A DNA stretch of 64,000 nt, from assembly GCA_001599595.1 (NCBI GenBank), contig BCHH01000013.1, positions 645,538 to 709,537 of the forward strand, given 5' to 3'. Of the stretch, positions 33,692-45,704 are shown in pieces. The stretch is from Beverwykella pulmonaria (taxonomy: Eukaryota > Ascomycota > Dothideomycetes > Pleosporales > Melanommataceae). The stretch's first letter is position 1; each line of letters begins with the position of its first letter. The translations under genes and the position numbers were made by a program. A model generated the notes under the pieces. It was not told where the DNA came from. It saw only the letters and a list, made by a program, of their open reading frames with translations, and did not search any database.

Positions 33692-36338
33692 TCGCACGTG
33701 TTCTACCATATGTGCTATCCTAGCTAGCTCCCCTTCTGGGTGTATATAGTCCTCGTGCGAGCAGTCAGCTCTTCACAGCTTTAACACTCTTTATACACAC
33801 TATTACCTATCAGACGATTGACTGCCTCTTCTATCGTGATACATCCCCACAACATCATGAACCTCACTGCCCCAGCGAGAAAGTGCTGGAGCTATCCAGA
33901 ATCATTCTTAATTCAATCCAACAACAACTTACGCGTGCTCTTATTTTACAAGATCTAATCATTGATGACCTTGTGAAGCCACTCTTGCACATCGAAGACT
34001 GCATTGTTAACAACCTGGGTAGCGTTCAGAGACGTACACAGCCTTTCCCATTCGATTTTAGGGTTATGCCGATTTGTCTCAACGAACATAAATTTTTTCC
34101 AATTCCAGGGCTGAACAGTCAGCATATAATTCTCATTGACCTTGAGATCATTCAGAACGGCACTCCTCGCCGGATGCCGAGCAGTCAGCAACCTTCAAAA
34201 TTACACGTTCGAATGCTTCTACAACCAATAGTGACAATTCTGAAAATATGATATCGTTGTTCTTACCTCAATTCAACAATTTCAAAGCTATAGTCGAAAC
34301 CTTGAAACTTCTCAGTGATCAAAAAGTACCTGTTCAACCTCAATTTCTCTAGCATTCTTCTCCCGGCCGGCTGATAATAAGCATCTGGGATCAATATCAT
34401 GGCAGTATTAGCTTCGACCTGCAGGTTGTGGTCATTCATCTATGTCACAACGTGCAGTTTTTTTGAGGTGGCTGATAACACTCAGACAGACCAATGGTGT
34501 GGATCGCTGCTTATTTTTCAACCCCAGGTGCACCAGTGAGGAATCGCTATCAACGCTTCCACAGCTGTGGAAACCTAAAATACAATCTTTAGCAGAGTTA
34601 ATTCACCGTGTCGCAAAATTGTGCGCACTAGTCCATGTTGCCGTTCTTTGGAACTTGTGGTCCTGGCCTACTATATTCAGTGCTATGATGACAGGGGGAA
34701 CTTTCTAGTGCACCCTCTGATATTTCTCTCTCAAATCAAGAAGATGGCGCTAGTGGAGGTTTTGAAGATTTTGGCTGGACCGAAAACGAGCCCTAGAAAA
34801 AAATGTAATCCATCCTTCCAAGAATGTGTCCATTCGTGGATAATTGACCTTTTCAGGGCCATATGAAGCTGCAGTATGAGGTCAAAGAATCTGCCGAATG
34901 GGCAGCACTTCTATTTGCAAGTATGAGCATTTACTGTTCTGCAAGTACCGGGTTAGCTTTAGTCTATAGAGTGTGCTGCGTCTCGGAGACTTCGGCCTAT
35001 GTCTGAAATATCTACCAATGCGCTACATCTGTGACCCATGTTAGGATATATTCAAATGAATTATGAATCGTATTGTTGGTAAGTGCTAGCCAAAGGGACT
35101 GGCTCACAGTTCTCATCCACCTCGCAGTCGTGAGGTTGTCCAGAAACCCGGCATTGCGTTGGCTTGCCATTGATAGAAAGGGGTTGATACCATTGTGGAA
35201 AAGGGCGCTTGTGTGCAGTCTAATTCATCTTCACTATCGCATAGCTACGAATAATAGGGCGAGATTCAATCTGAAACCCCGAGAGAGGACTCCTGTAACT
35301 GATACCCTGATTTTTTTTTGGAGGTTCATCAACACCCTATCCAGTTCAGGTCTTTCGAACAGCGAAGAGGCATAACAATGGGTCGATTACGTCTAGTGCA
35401 AGTACGTCAACTGTAACCAGCTATACAGGTCCTGACGAGGAAGCAGCCATTTGGCAGAGGGACGGCTATAGGCGAGTCTTTATGTCTTACTACGGAAGGG
35501 CTCAAAGATCTTGACGTCAGAGAAGGAAAGACAGACGGAGATCCGCATCAGAGATTTTGCATGAGCAATAATTTAATTACACGAGGTATGTCAATCATTC
35601 TTGTAACCCAAATAACCAGTTCGAGAGGTTCGCATGGCATGGTACTCAAAGTATCGTTCTCATTTCAAGGGGCATCAGCACTGGAAGCGAAATTATGGTT
35701 GATTATTCGAGGAGATATCGAACAATCTAGAGAAGATATGCTTGTGTGGAAAGCTGTCCTCGGTATAGGAAGAGGTTATGGCAGAGTATTCAGTTATGAT
35801 TGATGAATTTGTGCTCTGGGGGTTAAGGCGATCCAAGACTCATGTAAATTGAGTTCGGGTATTATCAAATGTTTGTTTGCATACTTGAGACTATGCCCTC
35901 CAGCACTATAATGCCAAATTGCTATGATGTGCGTATCGACTAATAGCATCTAAGTAACATCAGATCAATAGATAAACCCCAGAGAGCATCGCAACAAGTG
36001 CACCAGCAGCTCTGGATAATGGTGCAGAATCGCTGGGAGCCAACACCAATTGAGCAGAGCATGTTTGAAAATGGGAACCGCCAAGAGAAAGGAATTTTAA
36101 CAGAATATGGAAAGTTGCTAGTAATGAAAAGAAAAACAGAAAGTGTAGGTGAACTGTGTTGAAACTGCTAATGGTATGAATGATCCTGGGGTGAAGATAG
36201 AAATCATTGGGATATAGCATACGTCAGTGTTATCTCGGAAGCAGGCACAACTCGTATATCAGGGTAAGGTCTGGGCGTATCATTCAAAGAGTTATTGTGT
36301 TACGGCTCTCTAACTATATCGTACCTAGGGCAATTGCT
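33692..36338. other. Gene-poor stretch with no supported gene
   Basis: Open frames on both strands near 33.9-34.25 kb overlap each other and resemble nothing I know; the minus one (33955-34191, WNWKKFMFVETNRHNPKIEW) looks the more protein-like and might be a gene fragment. The rest is featureless. Confidence 0.4.
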
Positions 36339-37277
36339 TCAATCATTACCATTTTCCCAGATCAAAGATGTCCATATCCCCTTCTCAACGTCCTGTCTAA
36401 TTTTATTTGCTGCTTTTTCGTCTACAGAAACCCCAAAATTCTCAGTCTGCGCAAGGAATTCCTGCTCTGCCTCTGTAGTCTCCCTTCCCATCGCTCTATT
36501 CCGATATGGATATCGCCCAAAGATGCGCACAATTGGCACGTGCGCTTCTTTGACACGACAAAACCAAAAGACCACCTCACTGATCTCGTCTGTGTTTGGC
36601 ATACCCTCTCTTATGAATCGCGAAAAGGCGAGTGTATCCGAAGACGCATCTATGGTCTGACCTTCCGCCAACTCCTTAGCATGGTATGTGTCGGTGACCT
36701 TATAGTGTTTCTCAGTCTCTATCCGCCGCTCCTTCGCTTCGGGAAGAAGGATGTTCTCATGATTCGCGATGTTTTCTGAATGAGCGAATGGCGCGGAGAG
36801 AAACACTGAAATAACGCTCCAATGCGCAAAAGAGTAGCCCAGCTCTTCCCAGACCTTGAAACTGTCGATGCGCATCCTAAATGGCAGATCGCGCAATTGA
36901 AAGCTCAGCCTGAGCGCTAGGATGTCGAAGAAAGCATTGCGCCAACGCTCGTTGAGACCCGTGCATAGGTGCCGTGGAGCCTGATCTAGTAGTATGACCA
37001 AGCCTAGAGCCTGTACTGGAAATTCGAGGCTACCAGGTTGGGGTAATAAAGACAGGAAATCAGGTGCCTGATCGAGGCTTATTGTGCTAAGTGCGACCAA
37101 AGGCTCCCAGCAGAGAGACTTCCATGTGGCGGCCTTGTCTTTAGCGAGGGACCAGTCCTTGCCGCTTGGCGGGGTATTCTTGGCCCATGGAACCTTCAGT
37201 TCGAAGACGGACTGTAAACGAAGTGGATCGATGAGGGTCGTAACCGAATCAGGGAATGCAGTCAGGTTATCGTTCAT
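36339..37277 (-). CDS. DUF924 family protein
   Basis: A single exon from ATG 37277 gives 312 residues. The conserved block LVILLDQAPRHLCTG (about 93-107) corresponds to the LVLLLDQFPRN signature of DUF924, and FGRYPYRNRAMGRETTEAEQEFL to its C-terminal HxxxxxRFGRFPHRN-x-xLGR block. Between them is helical sequence with SFAHWSVISVFLSAPFAHSEN, the usual PLMHSE position. DUF924 proteins have a tetratricopeptide-like fold and no settled function. The length is somewhat above bacterial members (about 180-200), with the excess at the N-terminus. A TGTAAGC-family LTR lies 116 bp upstream of the start codon and could influence its promoter. Confidence 0.82.
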   Translation of the reverse strand: MNDNLTAFPDSVTTLIDPLRLQSVFELKVPWAKNTPPSGKDWSLAKDKAATWKSLCWEPLVALSTISLDQAPDFLSLLPQPGSLEFPVQALGLVILLDQAPRHLCTGLNERWRNAFFDILALRLSFQLRDLPFRMRIDSFKVWEELGYSFAHWSVISVFLSAPFAHSENIANHENILLPEAKERRIETEKHYKVTDTYHAKELAEGQTIDASSDTLAFSRFIREGMPNTDEISEVVFWFCRVKEAHVPIVRIFGRYPYRNRAMGRETTEAEQEFLAQTENFGVSVDEKAANKIRQDVEKGIWTSLIWENGND

Positions 37278-37392
37278 TATTCTTATTGGAGCAGCCTGAA
37301 GGACGGGAATACGTTGAGGACTGATGCAAATTTCCTGCGTACAAGTCGATGTGATTGAAGAAAAAGGATTTTATGGGTAGCGGCTCTAGTTC

Positions 37393-37506
37393 TGTAAGCA
37401 AAAGTGCGCAGGAAAGAGTATCCAGATGTGATGTACAGTTGATATATATGACGGACTGATTAGTCAGTGGCATATCCACGTGACGGTATGTTGTCCTAGG
37501 CTTACT
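37393..37506 (-). repeat. Solo LTR, TGTAAGC family, copy C
   Basis: Minus-oriented relative of copies A and B: it shares CGTCACGTGGATATGCCACT, GACTAATCAGTCCGTC and ATACTCTTTCCTG. The end bases are mutated (GCTTACT instead of GCTTACA) and I see no clean target duplication. Confidence 0.65.
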
Positions 37507-38270
37507 AATCGTATATAGAAGCATCTCAGCCAAACTCCAACATAGCGCTTTTAGTACATTCTAACCGGAGGGACTGTGAGTAAAGCCTTAGGAGGGACAC
37601 CTTGGATAACGACATAAAAACGAAATGTTAAACGCCTTGGTAAAGTCAATTGAAATATCAATATAATATGTCGCTTGCAAGATTCAGTGGTAAGTTCTGC
37701 ACATAGGCTTTACGTCTCAGGGACATTATGTTCATCTTCTGTATATGCCTCCCTGGCAGAAATTGTCAAAGGGAGAGGAAGTGGCAGACGAGATTGTATA
37801 TGTAGAGTGGCTAAGGTAGAGATATGATCTTTGGACAAGAAGAGTGTTACGCTAGAGAGCGACATAGAGAAAATACATAGGAATTTCCATGTTCCTAGAT
37901 TTCCATCTTAGTGAAGGCTATTGGGATTTCTTGTCCGACAGAACTAGTATATAAATGCACCAGCCTAGTACGTTACAAATTTCAATCCTTCTACAATAAG
38001 AATTTGTAACAACCTCGTAGCTAGGATTTGTCGAAGGTTCCAACCATGCACATCAAAAGCCACATGTTGGAATGAGACAAAAGTCTGGCTTTGAGTGTCA
38101 CCATTACCGAGTGAAGGCTACAAGCTCTGGGAAACCATAATCTCTTGGAATCTTCCATCAACAGTGATCCTTTCTTTGTTCATCCCTTCTTGTCCTCTAT
38201 CCTCCTCTATTCGTCTCCCTCGTACCCAACCACAATGCCAACATTCGCGGTTTTGGTGACTCCACGTTAT
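37507..38270. other. Intergenic, no gene recognised
   Basis: No coding frame above background. Confidence 0.45.
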
Positions 38271-38428
38271 TGTGACGACCCCGTTATATGACCTCTTTGA
38301 CTATCCTGTTACATGCCCTCGCTTATTCCGTGAATATAACCACGCTGCCGAGTTACCTCATCTCGACACCTAGTTATCTTGTAATACAACCCGCTTTCAG
38401 CTCTCTGCTCAAATAGCCGCCCGCCACA
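38271..38428 (+). repeat. Solo LTR, TGTGACGAC family, copy 2
   Basis: 158 bp, TGTGACGACC...CCGCCACA, flanked by GTTAT on both sides (38266-38270 and 38429-38433). Compared with copy 1 it has about 25 extra bp near its start, made by a short duplication of GTTAYATGMCCTC. Confidence 0.88.
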
Positions 38429-38433
38429 GTTAT

Positions 38434-39161
38434 ACCCAATATCGAAACATAGTGTTAGTCCGCCGAAGAAACAGCCCACGGTGAGCAAACTCCTATAGTT
38501 CCACTCTGCCTCTCCAATATTTTCATATTTTCGAAGCCGCAGTTACTCAATTTTCCCGACCCAGAAGCAGCGACACGTCTCCAGACACTGGAGAGAGATG
38601 AACAGAACACAAGGTACTCCACCAACGCACGCGCTGACAGTCGCCCAAAGATTACTGTCGAGCACTACGCGAAGAAACTGCATATCGTCCCATCGCTATG
38701 CGAACAGATATTCTTCGTCCCGGATGAGCACGTGTCCCGGCTGAAGATTGGAATGCTTTCCAACCCCTGACCCGCAAGTTGGGGTGCAACATTTCTAATT
38801 TCAGGATAAGTGGGCGAATATAACGCATCATAGGGACGTCAAGGGTATTGTCCAGTCCCCTCAGTCGATGGAACAACTTCTAAAATCAGACAAAGATGAG
38901 AAGCGTCTTGGGTGTATTAATTATTAAGAAGCACAGGCAACAAGACCTTCAAGTTGCAGAATGTGGATGGAATCTCCAACAGCACCACAGCATCATGTTT
39001 CACGCTGGCAACGGAGTTGATATTTGTGTAGTCATGAGAATAAATGAGATCATAGAAACAGTGTTTGTTATTATGTAAGTCGGCCCTTTTCTGGTTGTCG
39101 CGTTCGTTGCACGGTTGTTCGTTTCTTACCTATGCGAAAAGCTACCATTCAGGTAGACTAA
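38434..39161. other. Intergenic, no gene recognised
   Basis: Only short frames without family resemblance. Confidence 0.45.
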
Positions 39162-39287
39162 CGTAAGCAGGATGTGGGAGACAGGGCATCAAGATGTGTA
39201 TTGTGTTTGAAGTATGTACAGCTGATATGAGACGGACTGATTAGTCGGTGGCATATCCACGTGACTGTATGGTGTCCTGGGCTCACA
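39162..39287 (-). repeat. Solo LTR, TGTAAGC family, copy D
   Basis: 126 bp on the minus strand, from TGTGAGC to GCTTACG, with flanks ACTAA and ACTAT (39157-39161, 39288-39292), a duplication differing by one base. The core matches copies A-C. Confidence 0.7.
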
Positions 39288-39292
39288 ACTAT

Positions 39293-40414
39293 TTCTAGTG
39301 AAACTATTAAACAATCATTGACATCTGCTCTACTTCTGGCCCTCTAAGTTTTCGCGAGTTCGAAACGCTCTGGAAGTCATTGGTGGTTTCGTTGCGAGTT
39401 GAACCTAGTATTTTGCCTTAAGTCATCCACCTCCAAATTCTCAGCTCAACTTCCCTGCGGCTGTGACGTAGTCAAATGGCAAAATCTCAACGGAAATGGC
39501 ACTAATACTGCTCTCACCGCTAGTAAACCCTTTTCAATCTAAGGCCGGAGCTATGCAGCTATAATAAAGCATCGCCTCGACATTTCGATTAAGCGTAAAC
39601 CGAACGCTGGTGGGAAAGAAGTCACTTGCTTTATTGACAACTTCGTATACAGGAACTTTGCAAAGCTCGTCTGACACTCTTTTACCACGAACGCGGGGCG
39701 TGGTGAGCTACGGTATGGGGAGATGCGGATGAATGCGGTAAATTCGAATAGGCCTATCGCTGCGGGGGAGAAACTGCCGGAAAATTTCGGTCTGGGGTAT
39801 CTGACGAAGTAAGGTGGGATTAATTGCGACTCGGATTGCTGCCAGATGAATATATGGAATGATCTTTGAGACAGGAGAAAAATACATGGGTTTTGCGCGG
39901 ATTTCTTGTATGGGATACGCTCGATCCATGAGAAATGATATTGCGAAAAGGGTGTGCTGTGTCTATTGCTGGTAAATGAATAATATTTCTTAGATCTAGA
40001 ATTGTAGGCCTCTACTATATGTGGCTAGAAGCATATTTTATTGATCCTATAACATATCGATACTACGTTTGATGATAAACTTGATTGATTAGCAAAAATA
40101 TCATTGAGAGAGGAGCGAACTCAACAGGTATTCCTCTGCATGAGCCCTTTGATATCAAGTGTATAGCCAGATCTGCCGGACATACATGATGAGAGAAATT
40201 TGTGCCATCTTAAATCCGATCTGCTATATGTTTAATGTAACATGAGAACTGAATACTGGTTTCTTGAAGGTATTCAAGACTGGGGTCAGAAACAGAGTCA
40301 AGCAAAGTTGATGTGCCTCAAAGGATTAGATGTAGGCGTCATGCTTTGAAGCACGCTACCCTAAAAGGCTGCATCGGCAATATTCCTTCTTGTACTTACT
40401 TGAATGCTCCACTC
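39293..40414. other. Intergenic, no gene recognised
   Basis: A 73-codon minus frame at 39708-39929 has no recognisable family. Nothing else seen. Confidence 0.45.
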
Positions 40415-41202
40415 TTAAGTGAAGCTACACGTCCACTCATTTGGTTCCGGCTTGGGTGCCGTATTCGGGATATTGCTGCTCTCTCTGAATTCGACAACCC
40501 TTCTCTCACCACCCACGTCCTTCACCACGGCAAATAAAGCATCAGTGAAGTACAGATCGCGCTTCAGCAAAGCATGAGTCCCGCCTTCCCACCCCATCAT
40601 GTAGACAGTGCCGCCTTTATCGCCATTTTCGTTAGGGATAGCCAGTGTATTGGTAAAGCCGTGCTTGAAGGGTGCGAAGTTTTTGCCAAGCGTGACGTTC
40701 ACGTTGTGGTAAAACTGCAGCCAGCCGTCGTAGTTGTAGGGCGTAGAGTTGAAGGTGGCTTTGACGTCTGGCGAGAAGGTTGAAGCAAAGACTTGGTCCC
40801 AGGCACCGTTTGCTGGATATGGGAAGAATCCTGCAAGATTGTCAGCACTGTAAGCACACGAGGGTAGAATTGATTGCATATTGCAAGGCGATGAGGGAAC
40901 AGGCTCACCGTTCACTTGACACTCCATCCAACTAGAGAGCTGGATACTCGCATTCGTGTTAGGGTGATTGGCGAGGGTGCATGGGTCGGAGGTGTTGTCT
41001 CGTGGAAGCAGGCCAAGCATATCAAATGAGGGTATTGCGAAGACTGTTGAGGAAGCGACGCCGCACACAGCAACTATCGCATAACGTCAGCGCCAGATGT
41101 CAAAAACAAACCCAGGAGCCCTGCGTTCGCCACGGCGTAGAACCTTGGCAACGCGTTGTTTCTAGTTGAGGCGGCCTTACCAGTGGCTGTAAACAACCGC
41201 AT
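40415..41202 (-). CDS. Secreted protein of unknown function, SnoaL/NTF2-like character
   Basis: Start ATG at 41202; exon 1 is 41202-41181 (22 nt), then an intron 41180-41074 with GTAAGG and GATAG ends. Joining gives MRLFTATVAVCGVASS..., a clean signal peptide. A second intron at 40908-40831 (GTGAGC..TTGCAG, 78 bp) is likely, but its length is a multiple of three and it is open, so retention also keeps frame. The mature part is rich in Asn and aromatic residues, with WDQVFASTFSPDVKATFN and YDGWLQFYHNVN, which look like a small alpha+beta-barrel NTF2/SnoaL fold; I make no enzymatic claim. It has about five cysteines and several NxT/S glycosylation sites. Confidence 0.7.
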
Positions 41203-42027
41203 CGTGTCCGGTAGGCGTATGCCGAGTTGTCCGACGTGTCCGCACGAACGATGAACGAGTAAATGGGCAAACGAGTGAGTATGACGGTGATTGGCTCAAT
41301 TTGATTCTGTTTGAAGAGGCTGAGAGAGAGGGTGGGAGCTGATAACCTTTTAAAGACGAGAAAACTGGGACACAGCTCGAATAGAAAATACGTAGGGAAT
41401 AATTAGTGCAATGCGAGAGAGGGCAGGGATTCCGGGGGTGTGTCCGTGTTGACGATTTCAGGTGGCGACCTGCCATTTGCCGTTTGTCATCGCATGTTTA
41501 CCTTTTCGGACCAGGTGGTGACCGTATGGGGCAACATTGCAGTTCAGAATGTTAGGAACAACCTAGGTGACTTCGCGCGAATTGGGGGGGTCTTGAACAC
41601 AGCTCGATTTCCTAGTCGCACGAGATCCGGAGGTACGCACGCGGCTCCTCCGACGTCAGCCCCCAAATGGCAAATGGTAAGGCGAGTGAGATTCGCACCA
41701 GGATGAGTCCAGAATGCGCTTGGTGTCCTCACAACCACGACAGTAGTAGATCTCGAGGATCGGGAAATCTGACATCTCAGAACCACCATCGGCACGGAGC
41801 ATGCGGGCGCGTCGCGCAAGTGCACATCATGTACAACATGCCGCCCTGATCCTCATTTTGCGGCGTCTTTATGCTCAGCCTTGTCTTTGCCGCTTGAGCC
41901 TCTCCGAAGGCTTACTTGGAGTCCTTGTATACAGCCCACCTCCACCACCAAGTTAAAACATTTATAAAGGCCAGCATCTGAAGCACCGAAGGTGAAGAGC
42001 AGCTGTTCAGATATTTTTTATCTCTCC
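41203..42027. other. Intergenic, no gene recognised
   Basis: Presumably carries the promoter of the secreted-protein gene on the left and of the small hypothetical gene on the right. Confidence 0.45.
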
Positions 42028-42396
42028 ATGTCAACTTTCAGCCCCAAATCCCAGGCATGCCGCCCCCCGGTGATGCAGCATTACCGCACAAAGCAGAGAC
42101 AGTATCTGCGGTGGCGGTCCTCTCAGGAAGAGCCATACTACTTCCCTCCACACTTACGTGTGCTTCGAAACGAATGGTTCGCAAAGCGTTACGAGAAATA
42201 CAGGAATCAGGCACTGAGCGCAGAGACGGACGCCGCGTCAAGCGGAGAGATGGAAGCGGCACCAGGACAGCATAATTCAAATGAGACTCTGCAAGGCTTG
42301 GACGAGTTTGACGCAGTCAGGCAAAGGATATGGTGGTGGCTTAATCTGAACGAGGAATATGATGCAGGGCGATCATTGCAGAGAGACGAGAGCTGA
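42028..42396 (+). CDS. Small hypothetical protein, possibly truncated
   Basis: The ATG at 42028 opens 122 codons. The product is rich in Arg/Glu/Gln and aromatic residues (QEEPYYFPPHLRVLRNEWFAK; IWWWLNLNEEYD) and has no signal peptide. I recognise no family. Downstream (42460-42900) another stretch looks faintly coding but is broken by TAG stops (for example 42537 and 42600), so the locus may be the intact front of a decayed gene. Sequence character rather than homology supports the call. Confidence 0.4.
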   Translation: MSTFSPKSQACRPPVMQHYRTKQRQYLRWRSSQEEPYYFPPHLRVLRNEWFAKRYEKYRNQALSAETDAASSGEMEAAPGQHNSNETLQGLDEFDAVRQRIWWWLNLNEEYDAGRSLQRDES

Positions 42397-43431
42397 AATC
42401 TTAATAACAGTACGTTATCTGCCTCTGGAGCCTTAACTGTCTGATTTTTGAGCAGATAATACCAGAAATCGAGCATGACATGGATCCCAGAAGAGAAAGT
42501 GTGGAAGTGAAGGCCGAGGAAGTGGAGAGAGCAACTTAGCCCTACGAAGTACCGCTGCATCTACCATCAGGCTATGCTGTAGTGCATCCACCAAAGGAAT
42601 AAGTCATAGCACCGTCGTTTGAGGGGTACTAGATGGAGAACGAGATGACTCAGTATCTTATCTCCTCAATAAAATCGCTAGGCTTGGAGTGTTTAAGACT
42701 GGAGTAGCTGGCAAGCCGAGCTTCGGCATAGTACGAGATGGGGAAACGCAAGGACTTGTGACTGACGATGAATCCGACTCTCGGTCCGTCAATGCATCTA
42801 TTTTGTTAATCTAAGCTCTTGAGTGTGTGCTTGTGCGTGACGAATATATTTTGGTGCGCCGTCGTGGCCTGGATGAAGCCAGAGATGAACGGTATATCTA
42901 CGTCAATTAATCATACAGAGCGTTCTCTTAGACTACTAGCATAGCGATTGGATCGGGAATTCAGTCAATAAAGAATACCGAGCGCTAGTCTCATAGATGG
43001 TGCTAATGTTCACACTGCACATTTCCTGGTGAATCCCCGATATCACCTACTTCAACATCGTCACAAAGATCCAAGATCATTCCTCTTGTCTGTACAAACA
43101 AGAATTTAGAAGCCAAAGAGTAGAGCAATCGTCTTCCACGTATATATATATATCTTGCTACCGCTATTAAGTTACCCGCGAATTCAACAACCCCCATATT
43201 ACGATCTTGAACTCCGAGAAATGCCAAAAACTCCTTGCAAGATGCGGTATGCAATGCCATCGGCACCATCATCATGAAAATCATTACCCATCGTGACCAA
43301 AGGATATAATGCTAGAATAAAAGGGATTTAACCACTCACCGAGGTAAGAACAACGCGCGTATGACAACAATAGACAAAAAGGGGTTTGACGCTCAATACA
43401 AATCCTCGTTCACACCAATAAGCCTCTCTCT
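42397..43431. other. Intergenic, possibly decayed coding remnant at 42460-42900
   Basis: The remnant reads DMDPRRESVEVKAEEVE then hits TAG stops. A TA microsatellite lies at 43139-43151. The end is the 3' flank of the kinase gene. Confidence 0.35.
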
Positions 43432-45704
43432 CTAGGACAAAGGCCATCGACTCTTCAGTCCTTGGGTCCACTGACCGTACAGGATATCAGCGAGCAGGCC
43501 CTGCTGTTCCATGCCTTTCTCTATGTGGCCGGGTAACTTCTTCTCGTCTATGCCTGCATACACATCATTCCCATATCCCTTCTCGCCACTAACAAAAGCG
43601 CTCTGTCGACGGCGATGAGATTTAAGATGTGGATTGTTCTGTGCTAAGATGAGTTTCGGTCCCTTGAGTGCGTACGTGGATGTGGTGCCGTGGGGAGTGG
43701 AGGCCGGGGTTGATACAGGCGTGAGGTCTGGTGTCGAAGTGAGGTCGGACGTGGACTTCGCAATGGAACTCATGGTCGTTGTCGTCGTGCTGGACCGGAT
43801 ACGTGTAGTGCTGGATCCGTGGACTGTGGTGCCGCTCAAGCTGGATTCACTTGTCTTGGTGTTGTTGTGTCGTACTGGGGTCGGAACAGGAGTCACCGCA
43901 ATACCCAGAGCAGCTGCGAGTCTGGAATCCCCTTGGAGGCGGTCCACCATTGCTTTCAACAGTAAAAATTCGCCTTGCGGATCAATCTGATCCAATTCTG
44001 CCCAAGCTTGAGACACCCTCCCTATGGCTTCACGCTGATGTGGGGAGCCTGAGTCCGCGTAGGCTTCCTGGAACACGGAATCGAGAACTCTGCTATACGC
44101 TCGCCGTCCATATAGAGCATCCTTGGTGATGGGCGTTGGAGCATACTGCTTTTCTTCGGGCGGTGTGTTCTCGTTGTTCATGTCCAGAGGATGTGCAGAG
44201 TTTGGTGGGGAGGGACGGAATGTCTGAGCTGTAGGATTCGGCTGGAACGATGAAGGTGGCGGATTGGAAGACAGAGCTGCACGGCGTTCACCAGAGGATA
44301 CTCGCTTGAAATGTCGCACGGTAGAGGGTGAATTGCCGAAGTCGAGATTTATTCCTAGTGGCTGTTTCGGGAAGTTGCTAATGCGACGAGCAGTTGGGGT
44401 TGAGCCAGAAGATACGCGAACGGCCGTTGCTGTAGACGATGTACGAGAAGACGAGCGGCGGCGATTCGGAATAGGAGAATCTGGTCCGCTCCCGAGTGGG
44501 GCAGCGTTAAGATCCATATGTTGCATCATTGAAGCGCATGCAGTCGCGTCCGTGGAAGGTATGCGTGCCGTCTTTCGGCGTTTGGCGGTGTGACGAGCAG
44601 GCGTTATGGTTGATGTCTTCTTGACTGTGTCGAAGATCCATTCGTCCTCCTCCATATGAGGAGACAGATCAACCCTGAGAAGTTAGAGAAAAATTCGGGA
44701 GAAAACGGGGTGATGAGTACTTACATGGTTTCCTCGTAGTATTTGGGGTGGGATGCTGAATCTTCTTGAGCATCGTACATTTGTTTGCGCTCAATCAGCT
44801 CCCGCATGGCCTCGACTTTGCCCGCACGCTGGATGAATCGGTGCCGCAGCAGCTCCTTCGCAGTTGCTCGTCGATCGGGGTCTTTGATGAGACACTGAGC
44901 TATGAAGTCCTTGAAGTCCTTGCCCCACTTGTCGCCCTCGAGGCGTGGTGCTGGGTTCTTGGGAATAATGAAGAGCACCTTCATGGGATGAACGCCGGCA
45001 TTGGGAGGTTCTCCATTCGCCATTTCGAGGGCTGTGATGCCCAGCGACCATATATCAGCCCTGAAGTCGTAGCCTGCCTCTTGTATAACCTCGGGTGCCA
45101 TCCAAAAAGGGGTCCCCACAAACGTCATGCGCTGTGATTTCATGTTTGTCAACTGGGCCGCAACACCAAAGTCGGCAAGCTTGACCTTTCCCGAGGATGT
45201 AAGGAGTGTATTGGCGGCCTTGATGTCCCGATGGATCTTGCCGGTTGAATGCAGATAATCGAGGCCGAGAAGAAGCTCCCGGCACACAATGGCGATGTGG
45301 GCCTCGCTGAAGGAGCCGGGCTTCAGCAAGTCCAAGCAAGACCCTCCTCCCAGGTATTCCATAACAATCCATAGTTTTACACCCTTGACAAAGCTCGTCT
45401 TGTATTCAGTGACGTGGGGACTCTTGCAAGTGCTTAGCAGAGCAATTTCGGCTTGAATGTCGGCAAGTTCATCACTGGTATCCTCGAGATCAATCTAGAT
45501 ATTGATTAGTGAATAGACCACTCCGCTGCAGACTTGGGAGGAATGCATACCTGCTTAATGGCGACGACTTCTCCCGTTGTCTTGTCTACGGCTTTGTACA
45601 CCTTTCCAAAGCTTCCGACTGCAGTTGGATTAGCGGGAGCATGTGACACTCGGGGGATGTAACATACAGCCCAATTCCTCGAGCACCTGGTAGTTTTCGG
45701 CCAT
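43432..45704 (-). CDS. Ste20/germinal-centre-type serine/threonine kinase
   Basis: Four exons: 45704-45668, 45618-45551, 45494-44725 and 44674-43432; introns of 49, 56 and 50 bp, all GT..AG and in phase, 705 residues. The N-terminal kinase domain has the glycine loop GFGSFGKV (residues 12-19, completed only by the first splice), VAIK with Lys34, HRD with Asp125, DFG at 143 and GTPFWMAPE (about 162-170), the Ste20/GCK activation-loop signature. The C-terminal half is Ser/Thr/Pro-rich and starts with EEDEWIFDTVKK. GCK-III kinases of this kind (Sid1, Nak1/Kic1, MST-1, POD-6) act in septation and polarity pathways in fungi; which one this is cannot be told without a tree. Confidence 0.9.

Noticed and set aside
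33883..34251. 122-codon plus-strand frame
   Set aside because: Overlaps a more protein-like minus frame, and neither has a family signature.
44264..44593. Plus-strand frame inside the kinase gene
   Set aside because: Shadow of the minus-strand coding exon, whose splice phases and domain order are convincing.
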